A DNA stretch of 64,000 bases from Planctomycetales bacterium 10988 (GTDB lineage Bacteria > Planctomycetota > Planctomycetia > Pirellulales > Pb10988): assembly GCA_009664345.1 (NCBI GenBank), contig CP043547.1:2136709-2200708 (forward strand). The letters are read 5' to 3'. Below, in pieces: positions 18,129 to 27,389 of the stretch (position 1 is its first letter; the number at the start of each line of letters is the position of its first letter). The notes beneath the pieces were generated by a model that was not told the DNA's origin, did not search any database, and saw only the letters and a list, made by a program, of their open reading frames with translations. Both the position numbers and the translations under genes were made by a program.

Positions 18129-20345
18129 TTAAGTATGGTGAGCGAATCTCCAACCCAACAGGGTATCCAACAGGAGCAAGGCCAGGACTCCGTAGAGCAA
18201 GCCGGTCGACCAAGAGACCTGCTGCCGAAAGCCGGGAGCGGTCGCGGAACCAGGCTCCACCCGAGATTCCGGAAGTTGCGTCAAAAAAGTGATCGGCGAA
18301 GGCCAGATCTCTTCGCGAAATTCCTCCACCGATAACGATCGAAGGTCACTCTCTCGCGGATCAACATTCACAGCAAAGAGCATCTTTTGCGACAGCGGCG
18401 GCCCCCACATCACTTGATAATTCCCCGGCAAATGCGTCGCATGGAATTCCAAATGGCTCATCGCCCCGGAGGTTCGCAAGTTGACTTCTTCCTGTTCATT
18501 TCCGGGGGTCGTCACGGTGGCCTTCAAATCGGCGGACAACGTTCTGACCGAATACTGCAGCGGTTGATCGACAACGACTTGAAATTTCTCCTCCGGACCT
18601 TGCAGGGCAAACCGCAACAACTCTTGCACCAGTGGAACGAAGCTATGCCAGCGGGGCATTTCATTCCACCTTGTATCCGAAGTCGTCCCGATGAGTACCA
18701 CTTTCCCTTCGCCGACAGTTTGTTCCACGATCAGCGGGCCGTTGCCTTGAATATCGAGGATCGTTTCCGCGGAGCTCTCCTGCGGCATATCGAGTTGATG
18801 ATAGGTATAGACCGGGGTATCCGCGAGGCCGGCCAAGGGGTTTCCACGAAAGAGGTCCAGTACGGGATGTTGATATTGCCGGGGATCGATCTTGAACGGT
18901 TCGTCGTCCTCACTTCGTGAAATTCGCGGACCAATCAAAGCAGGGAGTAGTCGAAAGTCTGGATCAGCCTCTGGGCCTAGCCAGCGATTGTAACTTCCCG
19001 GCACCACCTGAGGCCCGAGGAAAATCAGCAAGCCACCGCCCCGCTCGACAAATGGCTGAAGGCGTTTCGCCTCCGATGCAGTGATTCGACCGACATCGCA
19101 GAGGAAGATCGCATCGTAGAAACTCAGGTCCGGAGCTTCCAACAAGACCGTTTCCGGGCGGACCTCCGGTTCAAAGAGTGAGGTCGATGCGACGCCTTGT
19201 TCGGGATTGAGGGCGATTCGTAAAAAGCCGGTATTTGGAGAGAAACGATCTCCTGAAGGTCGACCATCCACCAACAGCACATGCAGCGATTCCTTCACTT
19301 CTACCGACAAAAAACGGTGATCATCCAGTGGCAAGCGATCCTCTTGCAGGCGGGCCTCCATCGCATGAAAACCACCGTGGCGAAAGAGGTGTCCAAATCG
19401 CACGGTCTTCGGCACACGCGGTTCGAGGGAAACTTGCTCTTCGAAAACGACACTCCCATCAATCAAGACTTGGAGGGGTTTCGTTTCCGGCTCGCGGCCA
19501 TAAAGTTCCAGCGTGATTTCAAATTCGGTCTCTTCCGTCATCGTGGCGAATTGATCCACCATGCGAAAGTCAACCACGGCATGATTCACCGGACGACTAG
19601 AACCGACATTCCATAGAACTAAGGAAGCCTCACGACTGAGGGAGGTTCCCAGCTCTTGCAGCCGTGTTCTCTCCGGCGAATCAGCCCCTTGCGGAATCCA
19701 AGTCGATCGCCCTAAGTCCGAGATAAAATGAACTTCGGTCCGCTTCAGTTCGGGATTGGTCCGCTTGGCCTCTTCGATCAGCGATAGCGTTCGTTCCAGA
19801 CTCGCCACCACCTCGGCACGGCTGGTCCGCTCCGGGAGATGATTCAGTTCCAGAAGAAAGGCCTGTTCGTCAAAGGTAGGACTTCCGACAATCGCCTGCG
19901 GAGGCGAATCCATCAAGAGCAAACTCAAGCCATCGCCGGTCTGATGCGATTCGACCAAGGTGCGGGCGGTTTGCAAGGTCTCCTTCCAAACATCCCCTTC
20001 ATCGCCGGTCCGGTAGTTCATCGAATAGGAACCATCCAGCACAATCACCCGATGGACTCGCTCGCCGACTTTGATGGTGTACGGCATCTGCGAAGCCAAC
20101 GGTTGGGCGATCGCCAAGACCATCAAAATAATCAAAAGGGTTCGCACCAAAAGGAGGAGCCATTGTTCCACGCGAATCCGTTTGGCTCGTTTTTGGACAG
20201 CACTGCGAAGATAGCGCATAGCGGCCCACTCGCGTTCCCGAAATCGACGCTTGGAAAGCAAGTGAATCAAGAAAGGAACGCCTGCCGCTGCGAGCCAGCC
20301 CAACATGGAGACGCTCGCGAACTCAGGCAATTGAGCCAACACCAT
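18129..20345 (-). CDS. BatA/VWA membrane protein
   Basis: A 738-residue protein. It starts with the BatA N-terminal helix pair: WLAAAGVPFLIHLLSKRR with the arginine-rich linker REREWAAMRYLRSA, then a second helix (LLLLVRTLLIILMVLAIAQPL). A VWA domain has the MIDAS DGSYSMNYR (about 98-106). A long beta-rich region and a C-terminal transmembrane helix (LLYGVLALLLLDTLLGWRF) follow. AAGGA lies nine bases before the ATG at 20345. Such proteins form the membrane partner of MoxR ATPases. It lies 80 bases after the DUF58 gene in the same block. Confidence 0.88.
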   Translation of the reverse strand: MVLAQLPEFASVSMLGWLAAAGVPFLIHLLSKRRFREREWAAMRYLRSAVQKRAKRIRVEQWLLLLVRTLLIILMVLAIAQPLASQMPYTIKVGERVHRVIVLDGSYSMNYRTGDEGDVWKETLQTARTLVESHQTGDGLSLLLMDSPPQAIVGSPTFDEQAFLLELNHLPERTSRAEVVASLERTLSLIEEAKRTNPELKRTEVHFISDLGRSTWIPQGADSPERTRLQELGTSLSREASLVLWNVGSSRPVNHAVVDFRMVDQFATMTEETEFEITLELYGREPETKPLQVLIDGSVVFEEQVSLEPRVPKTVRFGHLFRHGGFHAMEARLQEDRLPLDDHRFLSVEVKESLHVLLVDGRPSGDRFSPNTGFLRIALNPEQGVASTSLFEPEVRPETVLLEAPDLSFYDAIFLCDVGRITASEAKRLQPFVERGGGLLIFLGPQVVPGSYNRWLGPEADPDFRLLPALIGPRISRSEDDEPFKIDPRQYQHPVLDLFRGNPLAGLADTPVYTYHQLDMPQESSAETILDIQGNGPLIVEQTVGEGKVVLIGTTSDTRWNEMPRWHSFVPLVQELLRFALQGPEEKFQVVVDQPLQYSVRTLSADLKATVTTPGNEQEEVNLRTSGAMSHLEFHATHLPGNYQVMWGPPLSQKMLFAVNVDPRESDLRSLSVEEFREEIWPSPITFLTQLPESRVEPGSATAPGFRQQVSWSTGLLYGVLALLLLDTLLGWRFAHHT

Positions 20346-20426
20346 CAAGTCGATTCCTTTTCCCTTCCCCTAAATGTTTCCTTGGCACGATCGTTTCTTC
20401 GCTGAATGCTCATCGCTTTTGAATCG

Positions 20427-21353
20427 TTAGACATGGACCCGTTTCGCCCTGGCGGCCAAGAATCGCGAGATCGATTGCCCTAAGGATTGATCCGTTTGCA
20501 AGCGGACATATTCCACTTGATGCAAACGACAACCGCGTTGAACCTCGGCTTGGAAGGCTTGAATTTCTTTGAGATAGGCCTGTCGCACTGCCCGCGGATC
20601 GGCCATCAATTCGGGTTCCGCCTCGAGTCCTCGAAAGAGCGTGGCATCGCGAAATGGAAATTCCCACTCCGCCGGATCAAACAGATGAAAGACAATCACA
20701 TCATGTTTTCGATGCCGCAAATGTTTCAAACCGGCGAGCATCGGCTCAACGTCATCAAACAGATCACTGACAATCACCACCAGGCCCCGCTTCGTAAATC
20801 GCTCGGCCAAGTCATGAAAGATCGGTCCGGTATTCGTTTTGTCAATCGCTTCGGTTTGATCGAGCAGATGCAACATTTGCTTAAAATGTTGTGCTGTGCC
20901 ACTGGGTCGCAGATATTGTCGCAAGGCCTCATCGAAAGTCGCCAGCCCGACGCTATCTTGTTGCATCAACACCAATCGCCCGAGTGCCGCGCAGATGCAC
21001 TTGGCATATTCCAATTTCGAAAGCGAGGCCGCATCGCTCTGATAGTGCATACTCCGACTGATATCCAACACGAGGTAGACCAGCAAATTGGTCTCTTCCT
21101 CAAAGCGTTTAAGATAAATCTTGTCGGTGCGTCCGTAGACCTTCCAATCGACATACCGCAAGTCATCGCCAGGTACATATTCTCGATGCTCGGCGAATTC
21201 AACGGAATAGCCTTGAAAGGGGCTTTTATGCAGGCCGGCGACGTACCCTTCGACGATGCGATGGGCCCGCAACTCCAGCCCTTGCAAACTAGCGAGCGTC
21301 TGCGGATCTAAATATTTCTGGGACGGCTGCACTCGTTCGTGCCTCATTTGCAT
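20427..21353 (-). CDS. DUF58 protein (VWA-like MoxR partner)
   Basis: About 308 residues. The DUF58 signature GDDLRYVDWKVYGRTDKIYLKRFE (from about residue 48) is complete and is followed by a VWA-like MIDAS, YLVLDISRSMHYQ (about 82-94). No membrane helix is present, so it is cytosolic. It overlaps the 3' end of the moxR-type gene, which indicates coupling. The start is uncertain: ATG codons at 21353 and 21347 have no Shine-Dalgarno, whereas a GTG at 21332 has GAGG nine bases upstream. MoxR and DUF58 proteins are typically neighbours that act together on protein assembly or folding. Confidence 0.88.
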   Translation of the reverse strand: MQMRHERVQPSQKYLDPQTLASLQGLELRAHRIVEGYVAGLHKSPFQGYSVEFAEHREYVPGDDLRYVDWKVYGRTDKIYLKRFEEETNLLVYLVLDISRSMHYQSDAASLSKLEYAKCICAALGRLVLMQQDSVGLATFDEALRQYLRPSGTAQHFKQMLHLLDQTEAIDKTNTGPIFHDLAERFTKRGLVVIVSDLFDDVEPMLAGLKHLRHRKHDVIVFHLFDPAEWEFPFRDATLFRGLEAEPELMADPRAVRQAYLKEIQAFQAEVQRGCRLHQVEYVRLQTDQSLGQSISRFLAARAKRVHV

Positions 21354-22344
21354 CGCGAGGAATGGTCTCAATCAAACGGCGAATGATGTCGTCGGAGGTC
21401 AACCCTTCCGCTTCCGCATTAAAGTTGGTAATGATGCGATGACGTAACACCGGCAAGGCCACCGCGCGGACATCCTCGGTACTTACATAATAGCGACCGT
21501 TCAGCACCGCCCTGGCTTTGGCACCGAGTACCAAATACTGACTTGCCCGCGGTCCGGCTCCGTAAGTGACAAAATCCCGCACAAAATCGGGAACTTCGCC
21601 TTTGTCCTTCCGCGTCAGTCGGGCGAATTGAATCGCATAGCGAGCCACATGGTCAGCCACAGGCACCCGACGAACGATTTGATGAAGTTGCAAAATCTCC
21701 GCCGCATCGAGCGTGGCGCTAATCTCAAAATCTTGTGGAGCCGTGGTTTGTTTGACGATTTGCAACTCTTCTTCTTCGGTCGGATAATCGACAAAGATAT
21801 TGAACATAAACCGATCAAGCTGGGCTTCCGGCAGCGGGTAGGTTCCTTCGGACTCGATTGGGTTTTGCGTAGCCAGCACAAAAAAAGGACGAGGCAACGC
21901 ATGCCCTTGCCCGCCGACAGTCACTTGCGTTTCTTGCATAGCCTCTAATAATGCCGCCTGCGTTTTCGGCGGAGTCCGGTTGATTTCATCGGCCAAAATC
22001 ACATTGGCAAAGATCGGCCCTTTGAGAAATCGTAACTCGCGGGTGCCGGATTGCTTGTCCTCTTGAATGACCTCGGTTCCGGTGATGTCCGCCGGCATCA
22101 AATCGGGCGTAAATTGAATGCGTTCAAAGTCCAACGACAAGGCCGAAGCCAGCGTGCGAATCATCAAGGTCTTCGCCAGACCGGGCACACCAACGAGCAA
22201 GCAATGGCCCTGAGCGAACAAGGCGGTGAGCAATTCTTCCAGCACTTGCCGTTGCCCAACAATCACCTTGCCGAGTTCTTGAATAATCCGTTCGTAAGCC
22301 TCGTTCAGCCGCTGAACGGACTGGATATCATCTTCCTGGAGCAT
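21289..22344 (-). CDS. MoxR-family AAA+ ATPase
   Basis: A 351-residue AAA+ protein with Walker A VGVPGLAKT (about 51-59), Walker B VILADEINR (about 115-123), sensor I region ATQNPIESEGTYPLPEAQLDRFMF and a C-terminal lid. The length and motifs are typical of MoxR. It is the first gene of the DUF58/BatA/VWA/coiled-coil block and likely provides ATP-driven chaperone activity for the VWA proteins. No Shine-Dalgarno is obvious. A 6-bp hairpin (22380-22398) lies in the leader. Confidence 0.93.
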   Translation of the reverse strand: MLQEDDIQSVQRLNEAYERIIQELGKVIVGQRQVLEELLTALFAQGHCLLVGVPGLAKTLMIRTLASALSLDFERIQFTPDLMPADITGTEVIQEDKQSGTRELRFLKGPIFANVILADEINRTPPKTQAALLEAMQETQVTVGGQGHALPRPFFVLATQNPIESEGTYPLPEAQLDRFMFNIFVDYPTEEEELQIVKQTTAPQDFEISATLDAAEILQLHQIVRRVPVADHVARYAIQFARLTRKDKGEVPDFVRDFVTYGAGPRASQYLVLGAKARAVLNGRYYVSTEDVRAVALPVLRHRIITNFNAEAEGLTSDDIIRRLIETIPRDANEARTSAAVPEIFRSADAR

Positions 22345-22493
22345 CTTCGAGAAGCCATCTCAATCAAAAATAGAATACGCGAGGGTGGTAGCCCCTCGTT
22401 GTAGCGGGTTATTTCGAAATTGCAAGAAAGCCGGTTCTGAGCAAACGGTTCCCCCTTGCCCTTGGATCTTCTCCCTTTGAAAAATCACAGGGA

Positions 22494-24767
22494 CTACCGG
22501 GTTTGTTTGAAAAAGGACTCCAGCCGCCCCAGCGAAGCTCGCCCTGGTTCGGGGGGTTGAAACAAAAAACGCTCTCGGGATTTCGATTGTGGTTGACTAC
22601 TTTGGGAATAACAAACCAAACGGTCCGGCTCCGCCAAAATCCAATGGGAATCCGCCAGCAGGAGATTCCCTCCGTAAAATGGAACTCGGTCAAGTAGCGG
22701 GTCGGCCGCTGTGAGAAGCTGCCCTGTCGGTTGAGCTGATTTCAAATCATAGAGCGAAATTCCTTCTGGATTCGGCCAAACGACTTGGCCCCCCGCCAAC
22801 AAGCCTCGACCATATTCATGAACAGAACCATCGCCAGCCCAAGCAATGATACTTCCCCCCTGCTCTGGATTGGTGATCGATAAATCAATCCAGAAAAGAC
22901 GATTTCCACTCGCCACCAAACGATCGGCATCGGCCCCGAGCAATTGTCGCACTTCTGGGAGCGATCGCTTCCAATAAATTTGTCCCGTTTCCGCATCGAG
23001 TGCCATCACCAGCGGTGTCTCCGCACAAGCAACCAACAACAATCCATGATAATACACACATGGCACCAAATCACGATAATACCAACTTTGGGGCGTTTGC
23101 TGATTGATCTCCAATGTTCGCGGATACTGCACGAGCCAGTTGAAGGTTCCTTCCTTCTTATTTAAAGAGGCCACCGCTCCCAAGCCGGTATTGATAAACA
23201 AGTCTTCGCCTTGCAGCGTCACTAGGGTGTGGGTGATCTCCGCCTGATCGGCATTCGGCCAAGTCTCCGCGGAACAGATAAATTGCCGCCAGAGAATCTT
23301 CCCGGTTTCCGCATCCAAACAGGCAAGATGCAGCTTAGGACTTCCTCCACTTTGCCGCATGGCGACATAGATTCGCTTCCCATCGCCGATCGGGGTTCCT
23401 TCGAAAGCCCAGCCATCGCCGCCGGAAGTCATCTCCCAGAGCAATTCCCCTTCACGCTGCAAGTCCAAACAGATCAAGAGCGTCGGCTCTAGCCCGTTCT
23501 CCAAGCGAGTAACTGGCGACCGCAAGCGAGCGAAAAGCTTCTGATCATGGACCGTGAGTGTAAATCGCGGCACGCCGAAACTTGGTACCGAATACATCGT
23601 TTGATCGCTATCCCGATAAATGACCGGATCGTCCCGGCCCCAAGCAGGTTGCCCTGTCTCCAAGTCGAAGGCCAGGATTTCATTGAGGTACCGATTGCGA
23701 GATTCATTCGGTCGCCGCTGATAGACAAAGACCAAATCCCCTGCCACGACGGGAAAATAGTTACAAGCCCGGCGGTTCTTCGCCTCTCCGATTGCCTGAT
23801 CCGCAACACTTTCGATGACCGGGCGATTTCCCTGCACAGGACTAAGCGGATAACTCCACGCCACCCCCGCCAGGCCAGTCATGGGAAAAGCTTGTCCATT
23901 CCGTTGAAAATTGCCGGCAAAAGTCGGCCAATCCCCAGGAGGAAGTCCTTTCCAACCGTCACTCTCTTCGAGAAGTTCTTGCAACAAAGAAGCATAACTC
24001 CCGGTGCGTCCTCCCATCGTTCCGCTGGCCTCGGGAAATTTCTTCAAAAAACCTTGCGAATCCCCAAAGAGCGATTCCTCCAAAAGTCGCCGGGCGGTGG
24101 GCGAATCACCTTCCACGATATAGGTCAATACCAACTGAGCATAGAGGTCCGCCGCGGGCCGTTTTCGCTTGCGATACGCAAGGTACGAAGTCCCTCTCTC
24201 AGCAAAGGAACCAGGCTCATTTGGAGAGAGAAGTTTCCGCCACCAAGTCCTTGCCTGATCGAAGTCTCCCCGCTGAAAGGCAAACTCGCCCAAAGTGAGT
24301 AAAGCATCTTCCGTCCACTCACTGGCAAAAGCATCCTGCACCATTTGTCTTAGCAACGCTTCGTCACGATTTCGAATTCCCTCTTCCAACCACAACCTGG
24401 TTTGCGAATCGACCCGTTGGCGATAAAGTTTCAAAGCGTTTTCGGGCAGCCCATTCAAGAGCTGTTGAACATATCGTTGCAGGCTGACAGAGTGCTGAAA
24501 CGAAGATTCCGCCGAGGTGGAAGAGATAAGGACATTGCTGCGAACTTCTGAAAGTTGCTGCAACAGATCGAGAGCTTCGGTCCACTTTTCGTTTTTGAGA
24601 TAGGCTTGAGCCAATTCGATACGAAAACGAGTCGTCGAATCGGGCTTACTGATTTGAATGGCGGAAGAAAGCGACTCCCGCGGCGGCGGCCCGAACTGAG
24701 CCAAGACAGTTACCGGAAACATTAATCCAGCCAGGCAACATATCCATCGAGAAAGAAGACCCGCCAT
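22494..24767 (-). CDS. secreted PQQ-like beta-propeller protein
   Basis: 757 residues with a signal peptide (MAGLLSRWICCLAGLMFPVTVLA). The N-terminal third is helical and tetratricopeptide-like (ALDLLQQLSEV, DFDQARTWWRKLL). The rest carries PQQ/pyrrolo-quinoline-type propeller repeats with the consensus 'aLdaeTGqivWkr' (FDLETGQPAWGRDD, LDAETGKILWRQF, LDAETGQIYWKRS). No active-site assignment is possible, so an enzymatic or a scaffold role are both open. The ATG at 24767 is chosen because it begins the signal peptide and has AAGG nine bases upstream. It lies 150 bases before moxR on the same strand. Confidence 0.85.
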   Translation of the reverse strand: MAGLLSRWICCLAGLMFPVTVLAQFGPPPRESLSSAIQISKPDSTTRFRIELAQAYLKNEKWTEALDLLQQLSEVRSNVLISSTSAESSFQHSVSLQRYVQQLLNGLPENALKLYRQRVDSQTRLWLEEGIRNRDEALLRQMVQDAFASEWTEDALLTLGEFAFQRGDFDQARTWWRKLLSPNEPGSFAERGTSYLAYRKRKRPAADLYAQLVLTYIVEGDSPTARRLLEESLFGDSQGFLKKFPEASGTMGGRTGSYASLLQELLEESDGWKGLPPGDWPTFAGNFQRNGQAFPMTGLAGVAWSYPLSPVQGNRPVIESVADQAIGEAKNRRACNYFPVVAGDLVFVYQRRPNESRNRYLNEILAFDLETGQPAWGRDDPVIYRDSDQTMYSVPSFGVPRFTLTVHDQKLFARLRSPVTRLENGLEPTLLICLDLQREGELLWEMTSGGDGWAFEGTPIGDGKRIYVAMRQSGGSPKLHLACLDAETGKILWRQFICSAETWPNADQAEITHTLVTLQGEDLFINTGLGAVASLNKKEGTFNWLVQYPRTLEINQQTPQSWYYRDLVPCVYYHGLLLVACAETPLVMALDAETGQIYWKRSLPEVRQLLGADADRLVASGNRLFWIDLSITNPEQGGSIIAWAGDGSVHEYGRGLLAGGQVVWPNPEGISLYDLKSAQPTGQLLTAADPLLDRVPFYGGNLLLADSHWILAEPDRLVCYSQSSQPQSKSRERFLFQPPEPGRASLGRLESFFKQTR

Positions 24768-24896
24768 TGACAGCCTTGCTTGGAAAAAGAATACAAAACA
24801 CTCGGAAAAGCCCCCCGAGATTCTTTCTATTCTAAAAAACAAACAGGCTCGGGTCAAAACCATCAAGTGAGGAGAATCACAGGAAAGAAACTGGAA

Positions 24897-25193
24897 TCAC
24901 TGAGAGATGACTTTTTCTTGAGAAGACGGGGAGACTTGTTGATTCGCTTCCGCTTTTCGTGCCTTGCAAACTTCATAATACATATAAAGTCCAAAGGAAC
25001 CAAAAATCAAAAACGGCATCGCCATCATAAACAAAATACTCCACTGATAGGCTTCCGCCAATTTTTCTCCATCTTCGCCAATCGTTTGTTTACAAGTCGG
25101 ACAAGCCAATAGAGGCAAGACTTGCCCCAAAGACAAATAAAGAAAGCTCAACAAAAAGAAAAACTTCGTCCGTTTTGTGGAATCATTAAACAT
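24897..25193 (-). CDS. small CPxC membrane protein at the end of the oxidase locus
   Basis: 98 residues: a signal-like N-terminal helix, then ACPTCKQTIGEDGEKL (about 31-46), a transmembrane helix (about 50-72) and a short polar tail. The CPTC pair next to a membrane suggests redox or metal handling. Given the neighbours (SCO, DUF420, oxidase subunits) a role in oxidase maturation is inferred. I do not recognise a named family. Confidence 0.65.
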   Translation of the reverse strand: MFNDSTKRTKFFFLLSFLYLSLGQVLPLLACPTCKQTIGEDGEKLAEAYQWSILFMMAMPFLIFGSFGLYMYYEVCKARKAEANQQVSPSSQEKVISQ

Positions 25194-25213
25194 GATGAAA
25201 TCTCAGAAATATT

Positions 25214-25756
25214 TTAACAACTTGAGTGTAGCCAATTTACAAGACGGGGGAGTGAAGAAGTTTCAATTTCGGCACCGCCGGGATAAATATAAAGCATTAA
25301 GTAGATAATCACCCCAGTGACCGAAACATAAAGCCAGATCGGAAAGGCCCATTTTGTAAGTCGACGATGTTTATGACGGTAAGGATCGCCAGCGACCGGC
25401 GGTTCTTGAACTCGAAAACCGTAATACATGCTCATGATTGCCAAAACCGGAACGGAAATCGCAAGGAGGATATGACTGATCAAAATCGTAAAGTAAAGAT
25501 AGCGTACCGGGCCTTGAGCCGTAAAACGAACATGTAAAACATTCGCATGATAAATTAAATAACAAACGAGAAAAATCGCCGAAACGACAAACGCACTAAT
25601 CATGACTACTTTATGCCACCACTCGATGCGAACTACATCTTTCGCTTTGGCCCGGCTTTTAATTAACACATAACCAATCAACAAAAGAATCGTCGCTAAG
25701 CCATTTAAACAGGCATTCACAGTCGCTAAAGATTCAATTTGAAAAGACCCGAACAA
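25214..25756 (-). CDS. DUF420 membrane protein (oxidase-assembly type)
   Basis: 180 residues with about five transmembrane helices and the DUF420 features HKVVMISAFVVSAIFLVCYLIYH, YFTILISHILLAISVPVLA and RHKHRRLTKWAFPIWLYVSVTG, in which several histidines line the membrane. DUF420 proteins (CtaM-like) are needed for assembly of some haem-copper oxidases. The start is a TTG with AGGAA nine bases upstream; no ATG is available in frame. It follows the SCO gene by 47 bases. Confidence 0.85.
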   Translation of the reverse strand: MFGSFQIESLATVNACLNGLATILLLIGYVLIKSRAKAKDVVRIEWWHKVVMISAFVVSAIFLVCYLIYHANVLHVRFTAQGPVRYLYFTILISHILLAISVPVLAIMSMYYGFRVQEPPVAGDPYRHKHRRLTKWAFPIWLYVSVTGVIIYLMLYIYPGGAEIETSSLPRLVNWLHSSC

Positions 25757-25803
25757 AATATCAATTCCTGAAGTTTGTAGAAAAGAAGTGAGAAGCCATT
25801 TCT

Positions 25804-26517
25804 CTAACGAGTTGACGTTTGGGAAGTTTTTTGACTGACGCGTTCCAACTCCGGTTGAGCAGAAAGTTTTCGAACCTTCCGTTTTAACATTTCAAGTTCC
25901 GAATCGGACAACGCAGAAAAATACCCCTGCACCATTCCTTCTTGATCAATCAAAATTAAACGATCGGAATGAGTAATTTCATGATCCCCTTGCTCAGGAG
26001 CCATACCCGCTCCGGTGGCCACTTTAAAAATTTCCTGACCGATCTGCTGCACATTGTCAGGTTCACCCGTCAGAAACAACCAGCGTTTCGGATCGGCATT
26101 GAAATGATCCGCGTAGGTTTGAAGCCGCTCCGGAGTATCTAACGAAGGATCAACACTAATACTGACAAAAGTAATCTCTTCACCCTGAAAAGCGTTTTGA
26201 AGTTGTTCAATACTTCGATTCAACGTTGCACAAGGGCCGGTACACGAAGTGTAGAAAAAACTTACAACCCACAACTTTCCATCCATCGTAGCGGAATCAA
26301 AAGCTTCCCCACTTCTTTCAATTAACTGAAAGTTTTGAATGGGTTCAACCGTTGGAGAAAATTCAAGCGCATAGCGAGGGTCTTCTTTAAACTGAATCGG
26401 TTCCGGTTGAGCCAGAATTCGCCAAGTATAGAGACTCCCCATAGTCACCAAAACAAGCAGCCATAGACCAAGCTGTAGAAAAAAGAAAGGAGATCGTGAT
26501 TGTTTATTCATTGTCAT
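25804..26517 (-). CDS. SCO1/SenC-family copper chaperone
   Basis: 237 residues: one N-terminal transmembrane helix, then a thioredoxin-fold domain with the copper motif FFYTSCTGPC and the distal histidine in DHEITHSDRLILID. It delivers copper to, or reduces, the CuA site of oxidase subunit II on the outer face of the membrane. The ATG at 26517 overlaps the stop of the ABC permease gene by ATGA, so the two are coupled. A longer reading frame upstream runs inside the permease gene and is not credible. Confidence 0.92.
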   Translation of the reverse strand: MTMNKQSRSPFFFLQLGLWLLVLVTMGSLYTWRILAQPEPIQFKEDPRYALEFSPTVEPIQNFQLIERSGEAFDSATMDGKLWVVSFFYTSCTGPCATLNRSIEQLQNAFQGEEITFVSISVDPSLDTPERLQTYADHFNADPKRWLFLTGEPDNVQQIGQEIFKVATGAGMAPEQGDHEITHSDRLILIDQEGMVQGYFSALSDSELEMLKRKVRKLSAQPELERVSQKTSQTSTR

Positions 26518-27389
26518 TGATAATCTCCTGCGGTTCGTTGAGCACTCATAAAACAACAAGCCCAAAACAAAAGGCCTGTAAATAGCAAAGTAATCACCCA
26601 AGAAAGTGTCAGGCTTGGAAGTCCCAAGGGAAAAGGAGCATCGGCGATACCCCAATAAAAAGTTCTTCGAAAGGCAGCCACGGCATAAGTGAAAGGATTG
26701 AGCCGAATCACCCAACTAATCCAGCCTTCGGTCGCAGGAAAAAAGGCTCCAGAAAGCAACCACATCGGCAGCAAAACAAGACTCATGATCGCATGAAAAC
26801 CTTGGGTAGAATCCATTCTCCAAGCGATACAATATCCCAATCCACAAAGTCCAAAGGCAACAATAAATAATAAACCGATCGTCGCGGCCCAATTAAACAC
26901 CCCAACGGAAATCCCCAACGCCCAGCATCCTAGAATTAAAAAAAGAATACCTTGTGTTAATGCCAAGAGTGTTCCACCAAGCAGTTTCCCAGCCACCATC
27001 GCCATACGTGAAATGGGAGCAACAAGTACCGATTGCATGATCCCTTCTTTTCGATCTTCAATAATAGAAATTGTCGAAAAGATCGCCGTAAACAACAATA
27101 TCAACATCACGGTGCCGGGTAGAAAATATTCTTGATAACTACTACTTTCTGACACAACCGTTTCCGCAGGAAGTTGAAAAGACGGACCAAGGCCTGCTCC
27201 GAACAGTACCCAAAAAAGGAGCGGCTGCCCAAAGGCACCGATCACGCGATTCTTCTGTCGAAAAAAACGAATCATCTCTCGCCATGTCAAAGCCCAAATA
27301 ACAAGGAAATGATTCATCAACCCGGAAGGCGGACTTGGCTTTGTTAATGTCAAAGAGGCCTCCTTGGCTGGATCAATGAGCGTTTTCAA
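26514..27389 (-). CDS. ABC-2 type transporter permease
   Basis: 291 residues with six transmembrane segments in the ABC-2 layout (WREMIRFFRQKNRVIGAF at the N-terminus, then LPGTVMLILLFTAIFSTISIIEDRKEGIMQSVLVAPISR). The start is a TTG: the sequence AGGAGG ends six bases before it, a near-perfect ribosome-binding site lying inside the end of the ATPase gene. An ATG at 27317 lacks this. It forms a transporter with the ATPase upstream and is embedded in the oxidase locus. Confidence 0.9.
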   Translation of the reverse strand: MKTLIDPAKEASLTLTKPSPPSGLMNHFLVIWALTWREMIRFFRQKNRVIGAFGQPLLFWVLFGAGLGPSFQLPAETVVSESSSYQEYFLPGTVMLILLFTAIFSTISIIEDRKEGIMQSVLVAPISRMAMVAGKLLGGTLLALTQGILFLILGCWALGISVGVFNWAATIGLLFIVAFGLCGLGYCIAWRMDSTQGFHAIMSLVLLPMWLLSGAFFPATEGWISWVIRLNPFTYAVAAFRRTFYWGIADAPFPLGLPSLTLSWVITLLFTGLLFWACCFMSAQRTAGDYQ

